Positions 1 to 5,285 are shown, counted from the stretch's first letter. The stretch is 5,285 nt of DNA from DASZZX01 sp036260415 (GCA_036260415.1 DASZZX010000308.1:1-5285), one strand, 5' to 3'. Notes: generated by a model not told the origin, from the letters alone. Numbers and translations: made by a program.

Positions 1-100
1 GACCGGGCGTGGGTCGGGGGTAGGAGCGGGTCCGGGGGGTTGCCCCCGCGGTCGTGGCCGCCCGACACGCCGTCCGGCGGCGTCGGCACACCTCGACCCG

Positions 101-106
101 TACCAT
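101..106 (+). promoter_or_regulatory. Putative -10 element of the S8 protease gene
   Basis: TACCAT fits the actinobacterial -10 pattern TANNNT. It lies 26 bases before the GTG at 133, so transcription would begin around 113-115 and leave a leader of about 20 bases that still contains the GAGG ribosome site at 125-128. I see no good TTGAC-like -35 at the expected distance. The element would lie inside the coding region if the TTG at 40 were the start, which is one more reason to prefer 133. Confidence 0.35.
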
Positions 107-124
107 CCGGTTCCGTCCGCTCCC

Positions 125-128
125 GAGG
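125..128 (+). promoter_or_regulatory. Ribosome binding site that decides the protease start
   Basis: GAGG lies 4 bases before the GTG at 133. The spacing is slightly short, but the site is purine-rich, and the codons that follow the GTG give a textbook signal peptide. The in-frame TTG at 40 would add 31 Pro/Arg/Ser-rich residues ahead of that signal peptide. Confidence 0.5.
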
Positions 129-132
129 CACG

Positions 133-1500
133 GTGAAGGTCCACGTCGCGGCGCTCGCCGCCTTCCTGTGTCTGTTCACGCTCGCGTCGGCGCAGGCTCA
201 ACCCAACGATCCGTACTACCCGCAGCAGTGGGGCCTGCAACGCATCGGGGCGCCGGAGGCGTGGAATGTCACCCGCGGTGAGGGCATCGTTGTGGCGGTG
301 ATCGACAGCGGGGTCGATCTCACCCACCCCGACCTCATGGAGTCATTCGCCCGCCGCCCCGACGGCCGCGTCCTCGGCCACGACTTCGTGGACGACGACG
401 ACGACCCGTTCGACGTGCACGGGCACGGGACGATGGTGGCCGGGACCATCGCGGCCCGGACCTCCAACGGGTCGGGTGTCGCCTCGGTCGCCCCGCAGGC
501 ACGGATCATGCCGGTCCGGGTGCTGGACGGCGAGGCGGGCGGCACCAGCGACGATGTGGACGCGGCCGTCCGATGGGCGGTCGATCACGGCGCGCACGTG
601 ATCAACCTCTCGTTGGAGGTCGCCCGCGAGCCTGGGTCGTCGACGATGCCGCTGGTCGCCGGGATCGACGCGCCCGACGCCGCCGTCCGCTACGCGTGGG
701 AGCGTGGCGTGGCGGTCGTCGCCGCGGCCGGCAACGACAGCGACGAGTCCAACGACTACAGCGCCGACTCTCCCGTGCTGCTGGTGGGTGCCACCGACCG
801 GCAGGACCAGCCGGCGACGTTCTCGGACTCCGGTCGTCCCGACGCGATCATGGCACCCGGCGTCGACATCGTGAGCACGTGGTGCGACCCCTGCGGCCCA
901 GCGCCGCGGCACACGATCGGCCAGTCGGAGGGCACCTCGTACGCGGCGCCCCACGTCGCCGGCACGCTCGCGCTGCTGCGCGCCACCGGTCTGACCGCGC
1001 AGCAAGCCGTCCAGCGCGTGCGCGACACGGCCGTCGACCTCGACCCGCCGGGACCCGACGCCCGCACCGGCCACGGCCGGCTGGACACCGCTGCGGCTCT
1101 TGCTGCCCGACCGGCACCCTCGGCGCCCGTCGCGCAGCCCCCGCCCCCGCCGCCGTCGAGCTCACGCGCCCACACCGCCGCCGCGACCCGCGCGCCCGCG
1201 GCGCCTCGTTCACCCGCACGCGCCGGCACGGTCGCGTCCACACCGCCCTCCTCGCCGACCGCCTCGCCGACCGCCTCGCCGACCCCGTCGCCGACCCCGG
1301 AGACAACGACACCCGAGGGTCACGACCGCTCGCCCGCCAACGAGCTCAGCTCGCCGGCGACGGCGGCGGCCCCGCCGGTGGAGAGGGACGGTCCGGGTGG
1401 GTGGGCCGTGCTCGCAGCGGTCCTGCTGGCCGTGAACCTGATCGGCCTGATCGTCGCGTCGGGGGCCAGGCGCCGTCACCGCCTGCGGGGCGGCCCGTAA
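133..1500 (+). CDS. Exported, membrane-anchored subtilisin-like serine protease (peptidase family S8)
   Basis: This is a 455-residue serine endopeptidase predicted to act on the outer face of the membrane. Residues 1-22 form a signal peptide (MKVH, a hydrophobic core, then an AQA cleavage site). The S8 domain spans about 30-325: catalytic Asp58 in VIDSGVD, His98 in HGHGTMVAGT, oxyanion Asn201 in AAAGND and Ser269 in GTSYAAPHVAG. The stretch QQWGLQRIGAPEAW resembles the start of thermitase-like mature domains. An Asp run at 87-91 precedes the His motif, as in many subtilases. A Pro/Ser/Thr/Ala-rich linker covers about 327-420. A membrane helix at about 424-445 is followed by a basic tail (RRRHRLRGGP). 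The layout (signal, S8, Pro-rich linker, C-terminal anchor) resembles mycosins of type VII secretion, but no ESX gene is visible. No I9-type propeptide fits between the signal peptide and the catalytic domain. A CDPC pair (Cys251, Cys254) lies just before the active serine. The family call is secure; the substrate is unknown. Confidence 0.95.
   Translation: MKVHVAALAAFLCLFTLASAQAQPNDPYYPQQWGLQRIGAPEAWNVTRGEGIVVAVIDSGVDLTHPDLMESFARRPDGRVLGHDFVDDDDDPFDVHGHGTMVAGTIAARTSNGSGVASVAPQARIMPVRVLDGEAGGTSDDVDAAVRWAVDHGAHVINLSLEVAREPGSSTMPLVAGIDAPDAAVRYAWERGVAVVAAAGNDSDESNDYSADSPVLLVGATDRQDQPATFSDSGRPDAIMAPGVDIVSTWCDPCGPAPRHTIGQSEGTSYAAPHVAGTLALLRATGLTAQQAVQRVRDTAVDLDPPGPDARTGHGRLDTAAALAARPAPSAPVAQPPPPPPSSSRAHTAAATRAPAAPRSPARAGTVASTPPSSPTASPTASPTPSPTPETTTPEGHDRSPANELSSPATAAAPPVERDGPGGWAVLAAVLLAVNLIGLIVASGARRRHRLRGGP
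1249..1296 (+). repeat. Four 12-bp tandem repeats in the protease linker
   Basis: Four consecutive 12-bp units share the core tcgccgacc: tcctcgccgacc, gcctcgccgacc twice, and ccgtcgccgacc. They encode the SPTA/SPTP-type repeats at residues 373-388, in the linker between the catalytic domain and the membrane anchor. The unit is a multiple of three, so gain or loss of copies would change linker length without breaking the frame. Confidence 0.85.
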
Positions 1501-1552
1501 AGTCGGCGTCGGCCCCGGCCGAGAACTGGGCTGGCCGCGCCTGGCCACGAAC

Positions 1553-1556
1553 GGAG
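1553..1556 (+). promoter_or_regulatory. Ribosome binding site of the small hypothetical gene
   Basis: GGAG lies 5 bases before the ATG at 1562, which is good spacing and supports that start. I see no separate promoter in the 61-base gap after the protease gene, so readthrough from that gene is the likely source of the transcript. Confidence 0.6.
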
Positions 1557-1561
1557 CCGAG

Positions 1562-1921
1562 ATGACCTACCTGGTCCGCTACCGCACGCCCGCCGGCGAC
1601 CCCCGGCTGGAGGACGTCGACGACCTCCCCACCGCCGTGGAGCGCGTCGAGCGGCTGCGCAACGACGACGGTGTGACCGACGTGCGGGTGTTCCGCGAGG
1701 TGCCGCTGGAGTTCCGTCCCTACTACCGCGCTGCGATCGTCGAGGAGTCCGCCGCAGGGCAGGCGCCGACGCCGGAGGCCGCCGCCGGGGACACCCCTCC
1801 GCCCGGGGCGATGCCGCTGCGACCGGCGCCGCAGGCGGCCGCCGCCCAGACCCCGACGCGGTCGGTCGAGGCGTCCGAGCCGCGCAGGGCCTCGCTGTTC
1901 CACCGCGGCGCGCCGGCGTAG
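1562..1921 (+). CDS. Small hypothetical protein with Ala/Pro-rich tail
   Basis: This encodes 119 residues of a protein I do not recognise. Residues 1-60 look folded: a strand-like start (MTYLVRYRTP), an acidic patch (LEDVDDL), an amphipathic helix (PTAVERVERLRNDDG) and a second strand (VTDVRVFREVPLEF), suggesting a small beta-alpha-beta unit. From about residue 64 it becomes Ala/Pro/Thr-rich and probably disordered, ending SLFHRGAPA. There is no signal peptide or membrane helix, so it is predicted to be cytoplasmic. The ATG has a well-placed GGAG. It follows the S8 protease gene by 61 bases on the same strand, which suggests co-transcription but not a shared function. Coding is supported by the ribosome site, the G/C-rich third positions and the non-random first half. 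No function can be assigned. Confidence 0.75.
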   Translation: MTYLVRYRTPAGDPRLEDVDDLPTAVERVERLRNDDGVTDVRVFREVPLEFRPYYRAAIVEESAAGQAPTPEAAAGDTPPPGAMPLRPAPQAAAAQTPTRSVEASEPRRASLFHRGAPA

Positions 1922-1947
1922 GCGCGTCCGACCGGCCCGCACGCGCC
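1921..1947 (+). terminator. Possible hairpin terminator at the stop of the small gene
   Basis: GGCGCGT at 1921-1927 is the exact reverse complement of ACGCGCC at 1941-1947, giving a 7-bp stem with a 13-base loop. The stem begins on the last base of the TAG stop. No T-tract follows, so it would be a U-less hairpin of the kind often proposed in actinobacteria. Chance pairing is easy in sequence this GC-rich. Confidence 0.3.
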
Positions 1948-1985
1948 CGCGGCACGACCACCGAACGCCCAACCGGCACCACCAC

Positions 1986-2033
1986 GACGCGCCCCGCCGC
2001 ACCAGCACCGACGCGCCCCGCAGCACCACCACC
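1986..2033 (+). repeat. Imperfect 24-bp tandem repeat, two copies
   Basis: Units at 1986-2009 and 2010-2033 both begin gacgcgccccgc and differ at 2 of 24 positions (13 and 20 of the unit). They are flanked by short CACCAC runs. The period is eight codons, so the repeat stays open in several frames, but no gene is supported here. Replication slippage is the simplest origin. Confidence 0.75.
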
Positions 2034-2115
2034 GACCCCCCGAGGTGGGAGCTTCGCCGCCGCGTGCGCCCGCAGCGCAACGTCGCAGAAGCCGGGGTCA
2101 GTCACCGGCCTCCGC

Positions 2116-2121
2116 TACCGT
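2116..2121 (+). promoter_or_regulatory. Weak -10 candidate for the PDZ-Lon protease gene
   Basis: TACCGT matches TANNNT and would place the transcript start near 2128, about 36 bases before the GTG at 2164. No clear -35 is present. A promoter somewhere in this gap is likely because of its size and the hairpin at its left end, but this hexamer is only a candidate. Confidence 0.25.
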
Positions 2122-2163
2122 CCGCAGCGCCGGGGGGGTACCCGGCCGAGGCGGTGGGGTGTC

Positions 2164-3231
2164 GTGCGGCGGCTGCTGTCACTCCTGGTGGGCATCGCGG
2201 CCGTCGGCCTGATCGCCCGCGCGGCCGTTCCCTGCCACGTGCTGTCAACGCAGCCTCGCTGCTACGTCGGGCTGCACCCCGGTCCCGCGACCGACGCGCT
2301 GCGGGTCGTGCGGGTGGAGGGCGAGCGCACCTACGGGTCCACCGGCGAGCTGCTGCTGACCACCGTGGCGGTGGACACCGACCTCGATCTGCCTGAGTGG
2401 GTCGCCAACGCCGTGTCGCCACACTTGGAACCGGTGCCCCGTGCCGCCCTTTACGCCCCCGGCGCCGACGACGAGGAGGCGCACCGTCGCGACGTCGCGG
2501 CGATGGACGCCTCCCAGGTCGTGGCGGTCGCGGCTGCGCTGCGCGAACTCGGACACGACGTGTCGCTCGCTCCCCAGGGTGCGCAGGTGGTCGACGTGGT
2601 CGACGGCCTGCCAGCCCACCACCTGCTCACGCCGGGAGACGTCATCGTGGGGATCGACGGCGGGCGGGTCGCATCTGTCGACGACGCGGTCGAGCGCATC
2701 GCGGGTCGCCGTGTCGGTGCCGACGTGGCGCTGACCGTCCGGCGCGACGGCCGGCTCCGTCACGTCCGGCTGGCCCTCGCGGAGGACCCGCTGGCGCCCG
2801 GCCGTGCGGTGATCGGTGCCCACCTCACCGACCACGTGGAGCTGCCGCTGGACGTGCGCATCGACGCCGGACGGGTGGGCGGGCCATCGGCCGGCCTGAT
2901 GTTCGCGCTGGCCGTCGTGGACGTGCTCGGTCCCGACGACCTCACCGGCGGTCAGGTGATCGCCGGCACCGGTCGTCTCGACGTGCGCGGCGACGTGCAG
3001 GCCATCGGCGGTGTCCGCCAGAAGATCGTCGGGGCGGTCGAGCGCGACGGCGCACGCCCCGCCACGATCTTCCTGGTCCCGGCCGGCAACGCCGAGGAGG
3101 CCCGTGGAGCCAGCGTCGCGCGCGGCCTGCTGGTCGTGCCGATCGGCTCCCTGAAGGAGGCGCAGACGGCCCTGCGGGCGCTGCGTGAGGGCCGCGACCC
3201 TGCCGGTGCGTTCCACCTGGCCGCGCGGTGA
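2164..3231 (+). CDS. ylbL: Membrane-anchored PDZ and Lon-like serine protease, YlbL family (peptidase family S16)
   Basis: This is a 355-residue ATP-independent Lon-type protease, close to the usual length for the family (about 340). MRR and a hydrophobic stretch (residues 4-22) form an uncleaved N-terminal anchor, placing the rest outside the cytoplasm. HPGPATDAL and GELLLTTVAV (about 38-70) match the YlbL N-terminal region. A PDZ domain covers about 135-205 (PGDVIVGIDGGRV). The S16 domain follows: nucleophile Ser242 in GGPSAGLMFALAVVD, then DDLTGGQVIAGTG, then Lys287 in IGGVRQKIVGA. The Ser-Lys spacing of 45 is close to that in Lon (43), so the dyad looks intact. There is no ATPase domain. 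In Bacillus subtilis, YlbL and CtpA degrade the division inhibitor YneA after DNA damage; whether this homologue has such a target is unknown. Cys24 and Cys33 could form an extracytoplasmic disulfide. The GTG start is chosen for the RR-plus-hydrophobic N-terminus; the ribosome site is poor (GAGG at 2148 is 12 bases away). Confidence 0.94.
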   Translation: MRRLLSLLVGIAAVGLIARAAVPCHVLSTQPRCYVGLHPGPATDALRVVRVEGERTYGSTGELLLTTVAVDTDLDLPEWVANAVSPHLEPVPRAALYAPGADDEEAHRRDVAAMDASQVVAVAAALRELGHDVSLAPQGAQVVDVVDGLPAHHLLTPGDVIVGIDGGRVASVDDAVERIAGRRVGADVALTVRRDGRLRHVRLALAEDPLAPGRAVIGAHLTDHVELPLDVRIDAGRVGGPSAGLMFALAVVDVLGPDDLTGGQVIAGTGRLDVRGDVQAIGGVRQKIVGAVERDGARPATIFLVPAGNAEEARGASVARGLLVVPIGSLKEAQTALRALREGRDPAGAFHLAAR

Positions 3232-3233
3232 CC

Positions 3234-3251
3234 GTGGTGACGCGGCACCGC
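3234..3251 (+). terminator. Weak hairpin after the PDZ-Lon protease gene
   Basis: GTGGTG (3234-3239) can pair with CACCGC (3246-3251) as a 6-bp stem with one G-U pair and a 6-base loop, starting 3 bases after the stop codon. No T-tract follows, only a short pyrimidine run. It is a possible U-less terminator or 3' end stabiliser; chance is not excluded. Confidence 0.22.
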
Positions 3252-3322
3252 TCTCCCCGACGGCCGCCCGCCCCACCCGACCGCCACCCCGCGGGGGACG
3301 GGCCGGTGCGGACGGATCCGGC

Positions 3323-3370
3323 TCGGCGCACGTGTGCGGTCACCGGTCGGCGCACGTGTGCGGTCACCGG
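3323..3370 (+). repeat. Perfect 24-bp tandem duplication upstream of the sensor gene
   Basis: Positions 3323-3346 and 3347-3370 are identical at all 24 bases, and position 3371 continues the match by one base. Each copy contains the inverted repeat cgcac-gt-gtgcg (3327-3338; second copy 3351-3362) centred on CACGTG, then ggtcacc, then accggt across the copy boundary. A degraded third start (ttggcg, 3371-3376) may follow. The copies lie about 120-168 bases upstream of the sensor ATG. Two adjacent copies of an internally symmetrical unit could be paired operators, but a recent slippage event would look the same. Confidence 0.9.
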
Positions 3371-3475
3371 TTGGCGTTCGCGCACGCATCAAGCGGTGGG
3401 CCGCGGCCGTCGATACCTCCGTAGGATCCACGTCCTCCACCGCCCGCTCGAGGAGCCAGCGGTCGCGGTCCCACT

Positions 3476-3481
3476 TAGACT
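3476..3481 (+). promoter_or_regulatory. -10 candidate for a leaderless sensor transcript
   Basis: TAGACT matches TANNNT and ends 9 bases before the ATG at 3491, so transcription would begin at or a few bases before the start codon. The same TAG is an in-frame stop four codons upstream of the ATG, so the start cannot lie further upstream. The bases between hold no purine-rich ribosome site. No good -35 is visible. TAGGAT at 3422-3427 is an alternative that would give a leader of about 57 bases. Confidence 0.4.
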
Positions 3482-3490
3482 CGATCGCCC

Positions 3491-5285
3491 ATGACCGTCG
3501 GCGTCCCGATCCCGTTCCACCTCGCGGTGCACCTCCTGGGCCTCACCGTCGCGGCGGGTCTCGCCGTGTACGCGGTCGCTCGTCGCCACGACGCCGGGGC
3601 GGGGTGGGCGGGCCTCGCCCTCGGCGGTCTCCTGCTGGCGACCAGCCACCTGATCGGCGGTGCCCTGATCGCCGACGACGTGGCCTGGCCGCTGTACCTG
3701 CGCGCCGCCGGCTACGTCGGTGTCGCCGTCGGCGGCGCCGGCCGACTGCTCGACGGTGGGACCGCGACGGTCATCGCGGCCGCCCCGACCGGGGCGTACC
3801 TCACCGCTGCCGCCGCCGGAGCCGCTGCCGCGGTGGCGTCGTTCCGCGGGGTGCTGGGCCGCCGTCGGGATGCGGTCGTGCTGGCCGCGGGCATCGGGCT
3901 GTGGGCGGTCTCCGACCTGGCGGCGCTGCGTGCCGGTTCGCTGCTGCCCGGGATCGTGTCGATCGCCGGCTCCCTCACCCTCGGCGGCTGGTTGGTGTGG
4001 CGGTCCCGCGAGACCCTGCTGTCGCGGGTGGTCACCTCGTTCCTGGCTGCGCTGCTGGTCCTCCTCGTTGGGTTGGGGGCGCTGGGTGGCGTGGTGTTCA
4101 CCAGCGACCTCCAACGTGACGCCGTGGTGGCCCTGCAGCAGTCCGCGACCGGCCGGGCCGGGCAGGTGACCACGGACTGGACGGTCGAGATGCTGACGAC
4201 CGCCAAGCTCTTCTCCCGCGGCACGACCCTGGCGGACCGCCTGGCCGCGGGCAACCGCGACGTCCTGCAGCGCTCCACCGCCCCGGCGATCGCCGAACTG
4301 CCCAACGTCGACGTCGTCCTGCTGCTCGACCCCGGCGGCGACCTGGTCGCCTCCTACGACTGGGGCATCGAGAACCGCGGCGCCCTCCCGCCGTCCGAGT
4401 CGCTGCTGCTGGTGGGCGACGACGTCGTGCAGCGTGCGGTCCGCGGTCTCGAGAGCAGCGGGCTGGTGGTGCTGGGCGCCTCCGACGTGCTCGCGGTGGG
4501 TGCCGAACCCGTCTTCGCGGTGACGGACGGTCAGGCCCAGCGTGACCGGCAGGTCGGCGTGCTCGCGGTCGGCCGGCGCGTGACCGACCCGCAGTACCTG
4601 GAGGACGTTGCCGCGACGAGCGGGGCCGACGCCACCGTCGTGGTCGGCGGGTCGGCCGCCAGCTCAACGCTGGGGGAGGGTGCCGCCGACCTGGCGGCCA
4701 CGATCGCCGCGGGCGAGCGCTCGGGCGTCGCCACGGTGGACGGCGAACCGACGCTGCTCGCCGCCGCGCCGCTGGGCTCGCCCCCCGCCACGGTCGCGTG
4801 GCTGGTGCTGAGCGAGGACGCCGGAACCCTGGCCGGTGCGGAACGTGCGCTCGCCCGCACGCTGTTCGTCGCGGTCCTGATCGGCCTGCTCGCGGCCGCC
4901 GTCCTGGCGGCCTGGGCGGCCAGCCGCACGACCCGACCGTTGCGCCGGCTCACCGCGGCTGCGGAACGGATCGCTGCCGGCGAACGCGACGTGCGCACCG
5001 GCATCGACCAGCCCGACGAGGTGGGCCGACTCGCCGACGCCTTCGACCGCATGACCTCCGCCCTCGTCGGGCGTGAGCGGGAGCTGCGGAGCGCGGCGGA
5101 GGTCGAGGCGGCGCTGCGAAAGCGGCTGGAGGTGCTCACCGCCTCGATGGGTGAGGGTCTCGTCGCGGTCGGGGCGGACGGCGCCGTGCAGACCATCAAC
5201 CCGGCCGCGCAGCGCCTGCTCGGCACCTCCACGGACCGCGCCGTGGGCCGCCCCGTCAGCGAGGTGCTCGTCGGCGTGGAGGAGA
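3491..5285 (+). CDS. Multi-domain membrane sensor, probable histidine kinase, 3' end outside window
   Basis: Only the first 598 codons are present; the frame is open at the window end. Residues 1-203 hold about seven hydrophobic helices (roughly 9-30, 40-60, 67-83, 91-118, 127-147, 150-169, 180-203), a small-residue-rich membrane domain I cannot name. Residues 204-455 are a soluble, presumably extracytoplasmic sensory region with strand-like stretches (VDVVLLLDPGGDLVASYD at 273-290; RQVGVLAVGRRV at 353-364), consistent with a double-Cache or CHASE-type fold. A membrane helix covers 456-478, followed by HAMP at about 479-528 (TTRPLRRLTAAAERIAAGE; DEVGRLADAFDRM), a short coiled coil at 525-548 and the start of PAS at about 547 (GEGLVAVGADGAVQTINPAA). 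This order usually leads to HisKA and HATPase_c, but diguanylate cyclase or PP2C-type phosphatase outputs are also known, so the kinase call is inference. The ATG is forced by an in-frame TAG 15 bases upstream and has no ribosome site. Confidence 0.88.
   Translation, partial: MTVGVPIPFHLAVHLLGLTVAAGLAVYAVARRHDAGAGWAGLALGGLLLATSHLIGGALIADDVAWPLYLRAAGYVGVAVGGAGRLLDGGTATVIAAAPTGAYLTAAAAGAAAAVASFRGVLGRRRDAVVLAAGIGLWAVSDLAALRAGSLLPGIVSIAGSLTLGGWLVWRSRETLLSRVVTSFLAALLVLLVGLGALGGVVFTSDLQRDAVVALQQSATGRAGQVTTDWTVEMLTTAKLFSRGTTLADRLAAGNRDVLQRSTAPAIAELPNVDVVLLLDPGGDLVASYDWGIENRGALPPSESLLLVGDDVVQRAVRGLESSGLVVLGASDVLAVGAEPVFAVTDGQAQRDRQVGVLAVGRRVTDPQYLEDVAATSGADATVVVGGSAASSTLGEGAADLAATIAAGERSGVATVDGEPTLLAAAPLGSPPATVAWLVLSEDAGTLAGAERALARTLFVAVLIGLLAAAVLAAWAASRTTRPLRRLTAAAERIAAGERDVRTGIDQPDEVGRLADAFDRMTSALVGRERELRSAAEVEAALRKRLEVLTASMGEGLVAVGADGAVQTINPAAQRLLGTSTDRAVGRPVSEVLVGVEE

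Larger units (their letters stand above)
1922..2163. other. Non-coding gap between the small gene and the PDZ-Lon protease gene
   Basis: These 242 bases hold no convincing gene. The middle (about 1945-2040) is C-rich low-complexity sequence containing an imperfect 24-bp tandem repeat. The right end contains a weak -10 candidate and the palindrome GGGTACCC at 2136-2143. Reading frames that cross the gap without stops give Arg/Pro/His-rich or Gly/Arg-rich strings, as expected from GC content alone. Confidence 0.6.
3232..3490. other. 259-bp intergenic region before the sensor gene
   Basis: The region contains a weak hairpin just after the protease stop, the palindrome CCCCGCGGGG at 3287-3296, a perfect 24-bp tandem duplication, and TAGGAT (3422-3427) and TAGACT (3476-3481) as -10-like hexamers. 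An 88-codon frame starting with GTG at 3228 crosses it, but 21 of its 88 third positions are A or T, against 7 in the first 88 codons of the following gene, and the product is Arg/Pro-rich. I treat it as non-coding regulatory DNA. Confidence 0.6.

Noticed and set aside
1..106. Divergent - strand frame from ATG at 106 open to the window edge
   Set aside because: The translation is Arg/Thr/Pro-rich with no recognisable pattern, and only about 35 codons are visible.
40..132. Upstream TTG start for the subtilase, adding 31 residues
   Set aside because: The extension is Pro/Arg/Ser-rich, would bury the signal peptide inside the protein and has no suitable ribosome site; GTG at 133 has GAGG and begins the signal peptide directly.
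343..1074. Long - strand frame opposite the subtilase
   Set aside because: It lies wholly opposite a gene with intact catalytic motifs; its His/Arg/Val-rich product is a high-GC antisense shadow.
133..1500. Naming the subtilase MycP (type VII secretion mycosin)
   Set aside because: Only the general layout matches; no EccB, EccC, EccD, EccE or WXG100 gene is in the window, and many anchored actinobacterial subtilases look alike.
1346..2105. Long - strand frames across the small gene and the following gap
   Set aside because: The products are Arg/Gly-rich low complexity, and the + strand gene has a good ribosome site and a more protein-like N-terminus.
1919..2163. Stop-codon readthrough joining the small gene to the C-rich region
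   Set aside because: The frame stays open after TAG but yields Arg/Pro/His-rich low complexity, expected by chance at this GC content, and a hairpin starts at the stop.
2245..3276. 343-codon - strand frame opposite the PDZ-Lon gene
   Set aside because: It mirrors the codon structure of a clear S16 protease; its Gly/His/Arg/Asp-rich product has no domain signature.
1986..3370. CRISPR array suggested by two sets of 24-bp repeats
   Set aside because: Each set has two directly adjacent copies with no spacers, the two sets differ in sequence, and no cas gene is present.
4531..5232. 233-codon - strand frame opposite the sensor gene
   Set aside because: Its Ser/Ala/Arg-rich product lies opposite readable HAMP and PAS sequence on the + strand.

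Overview
The window is very GC-rich, with coding third positions almost all G or C, GTG as well as ATG starts and no T-tract terminators. This points to a high-GC actinobacterium. A deep-branching actinobacterial class such as Nitriliruptoria is possible, but that is a guess from style and cannot be settled here. Four protein genes are supported, all on the + strand. Everything on the - strand looks like the shadow of high-GC coding sequence.

Layout: (1) 1-132 is a leader with a TANNNT-type -10 and a GAGG ribosome site, which favours a GTG start at 133. (2) 133-1500 encodes an exported subtilisin-family (S8) serine protease with signal peptide, Asp/His/Ser triad, Pro/Ser/Thr-rich linker and C-terminal membrane anchor. 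(3) 1562-1921 encodes a small unrecognised protein with a compact N-terminal half and an Ala/Pro-rich tail; it lies 61 bases downstream and is probably co-transcribed. (4) 1922-2163 is non-coding, with a hairpin at the stop codon, an imperfect 24-bp tandem repeat and a weak promoter candidate. (5) 2164-3231 encodes a membrane-anchored PDZ plus Lon-type (S16) protease of the YlbL family with an intact Ser/Lys dyad. (6) 3232-3490 is a 259-bp gap with a weak hairpin, a perfect 24-bp tandem duplication and a -10-like element close to the next start. (7) 3491 to the window end is the N-terminal 598 codons of a large sensor protein: about seven membrane helices, an extracytoplasmic sensory region, another membrane helix, HAMP and the start of PAS. 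The output domain lies beyond the window.

The two proteases and the sensor all act at or outside the cytoplasmic membrane, so an envelope-proteolysis and signalling neighbourhood is a reasonable reading. The large gaps suggest at least three transcription units, and no functional link is proved. I see no mobile element, CRISPR array, tRNA or rRNA. I do not see a clear new multi-gene system. The most unusual items are the perfect 24-bp tandem duplication ahead of the sensor gene, that gene's apparently leaderless start, its multi-sensor architecture, and the subtilase without an evident propeptide but with a CxxC just before its active serine.
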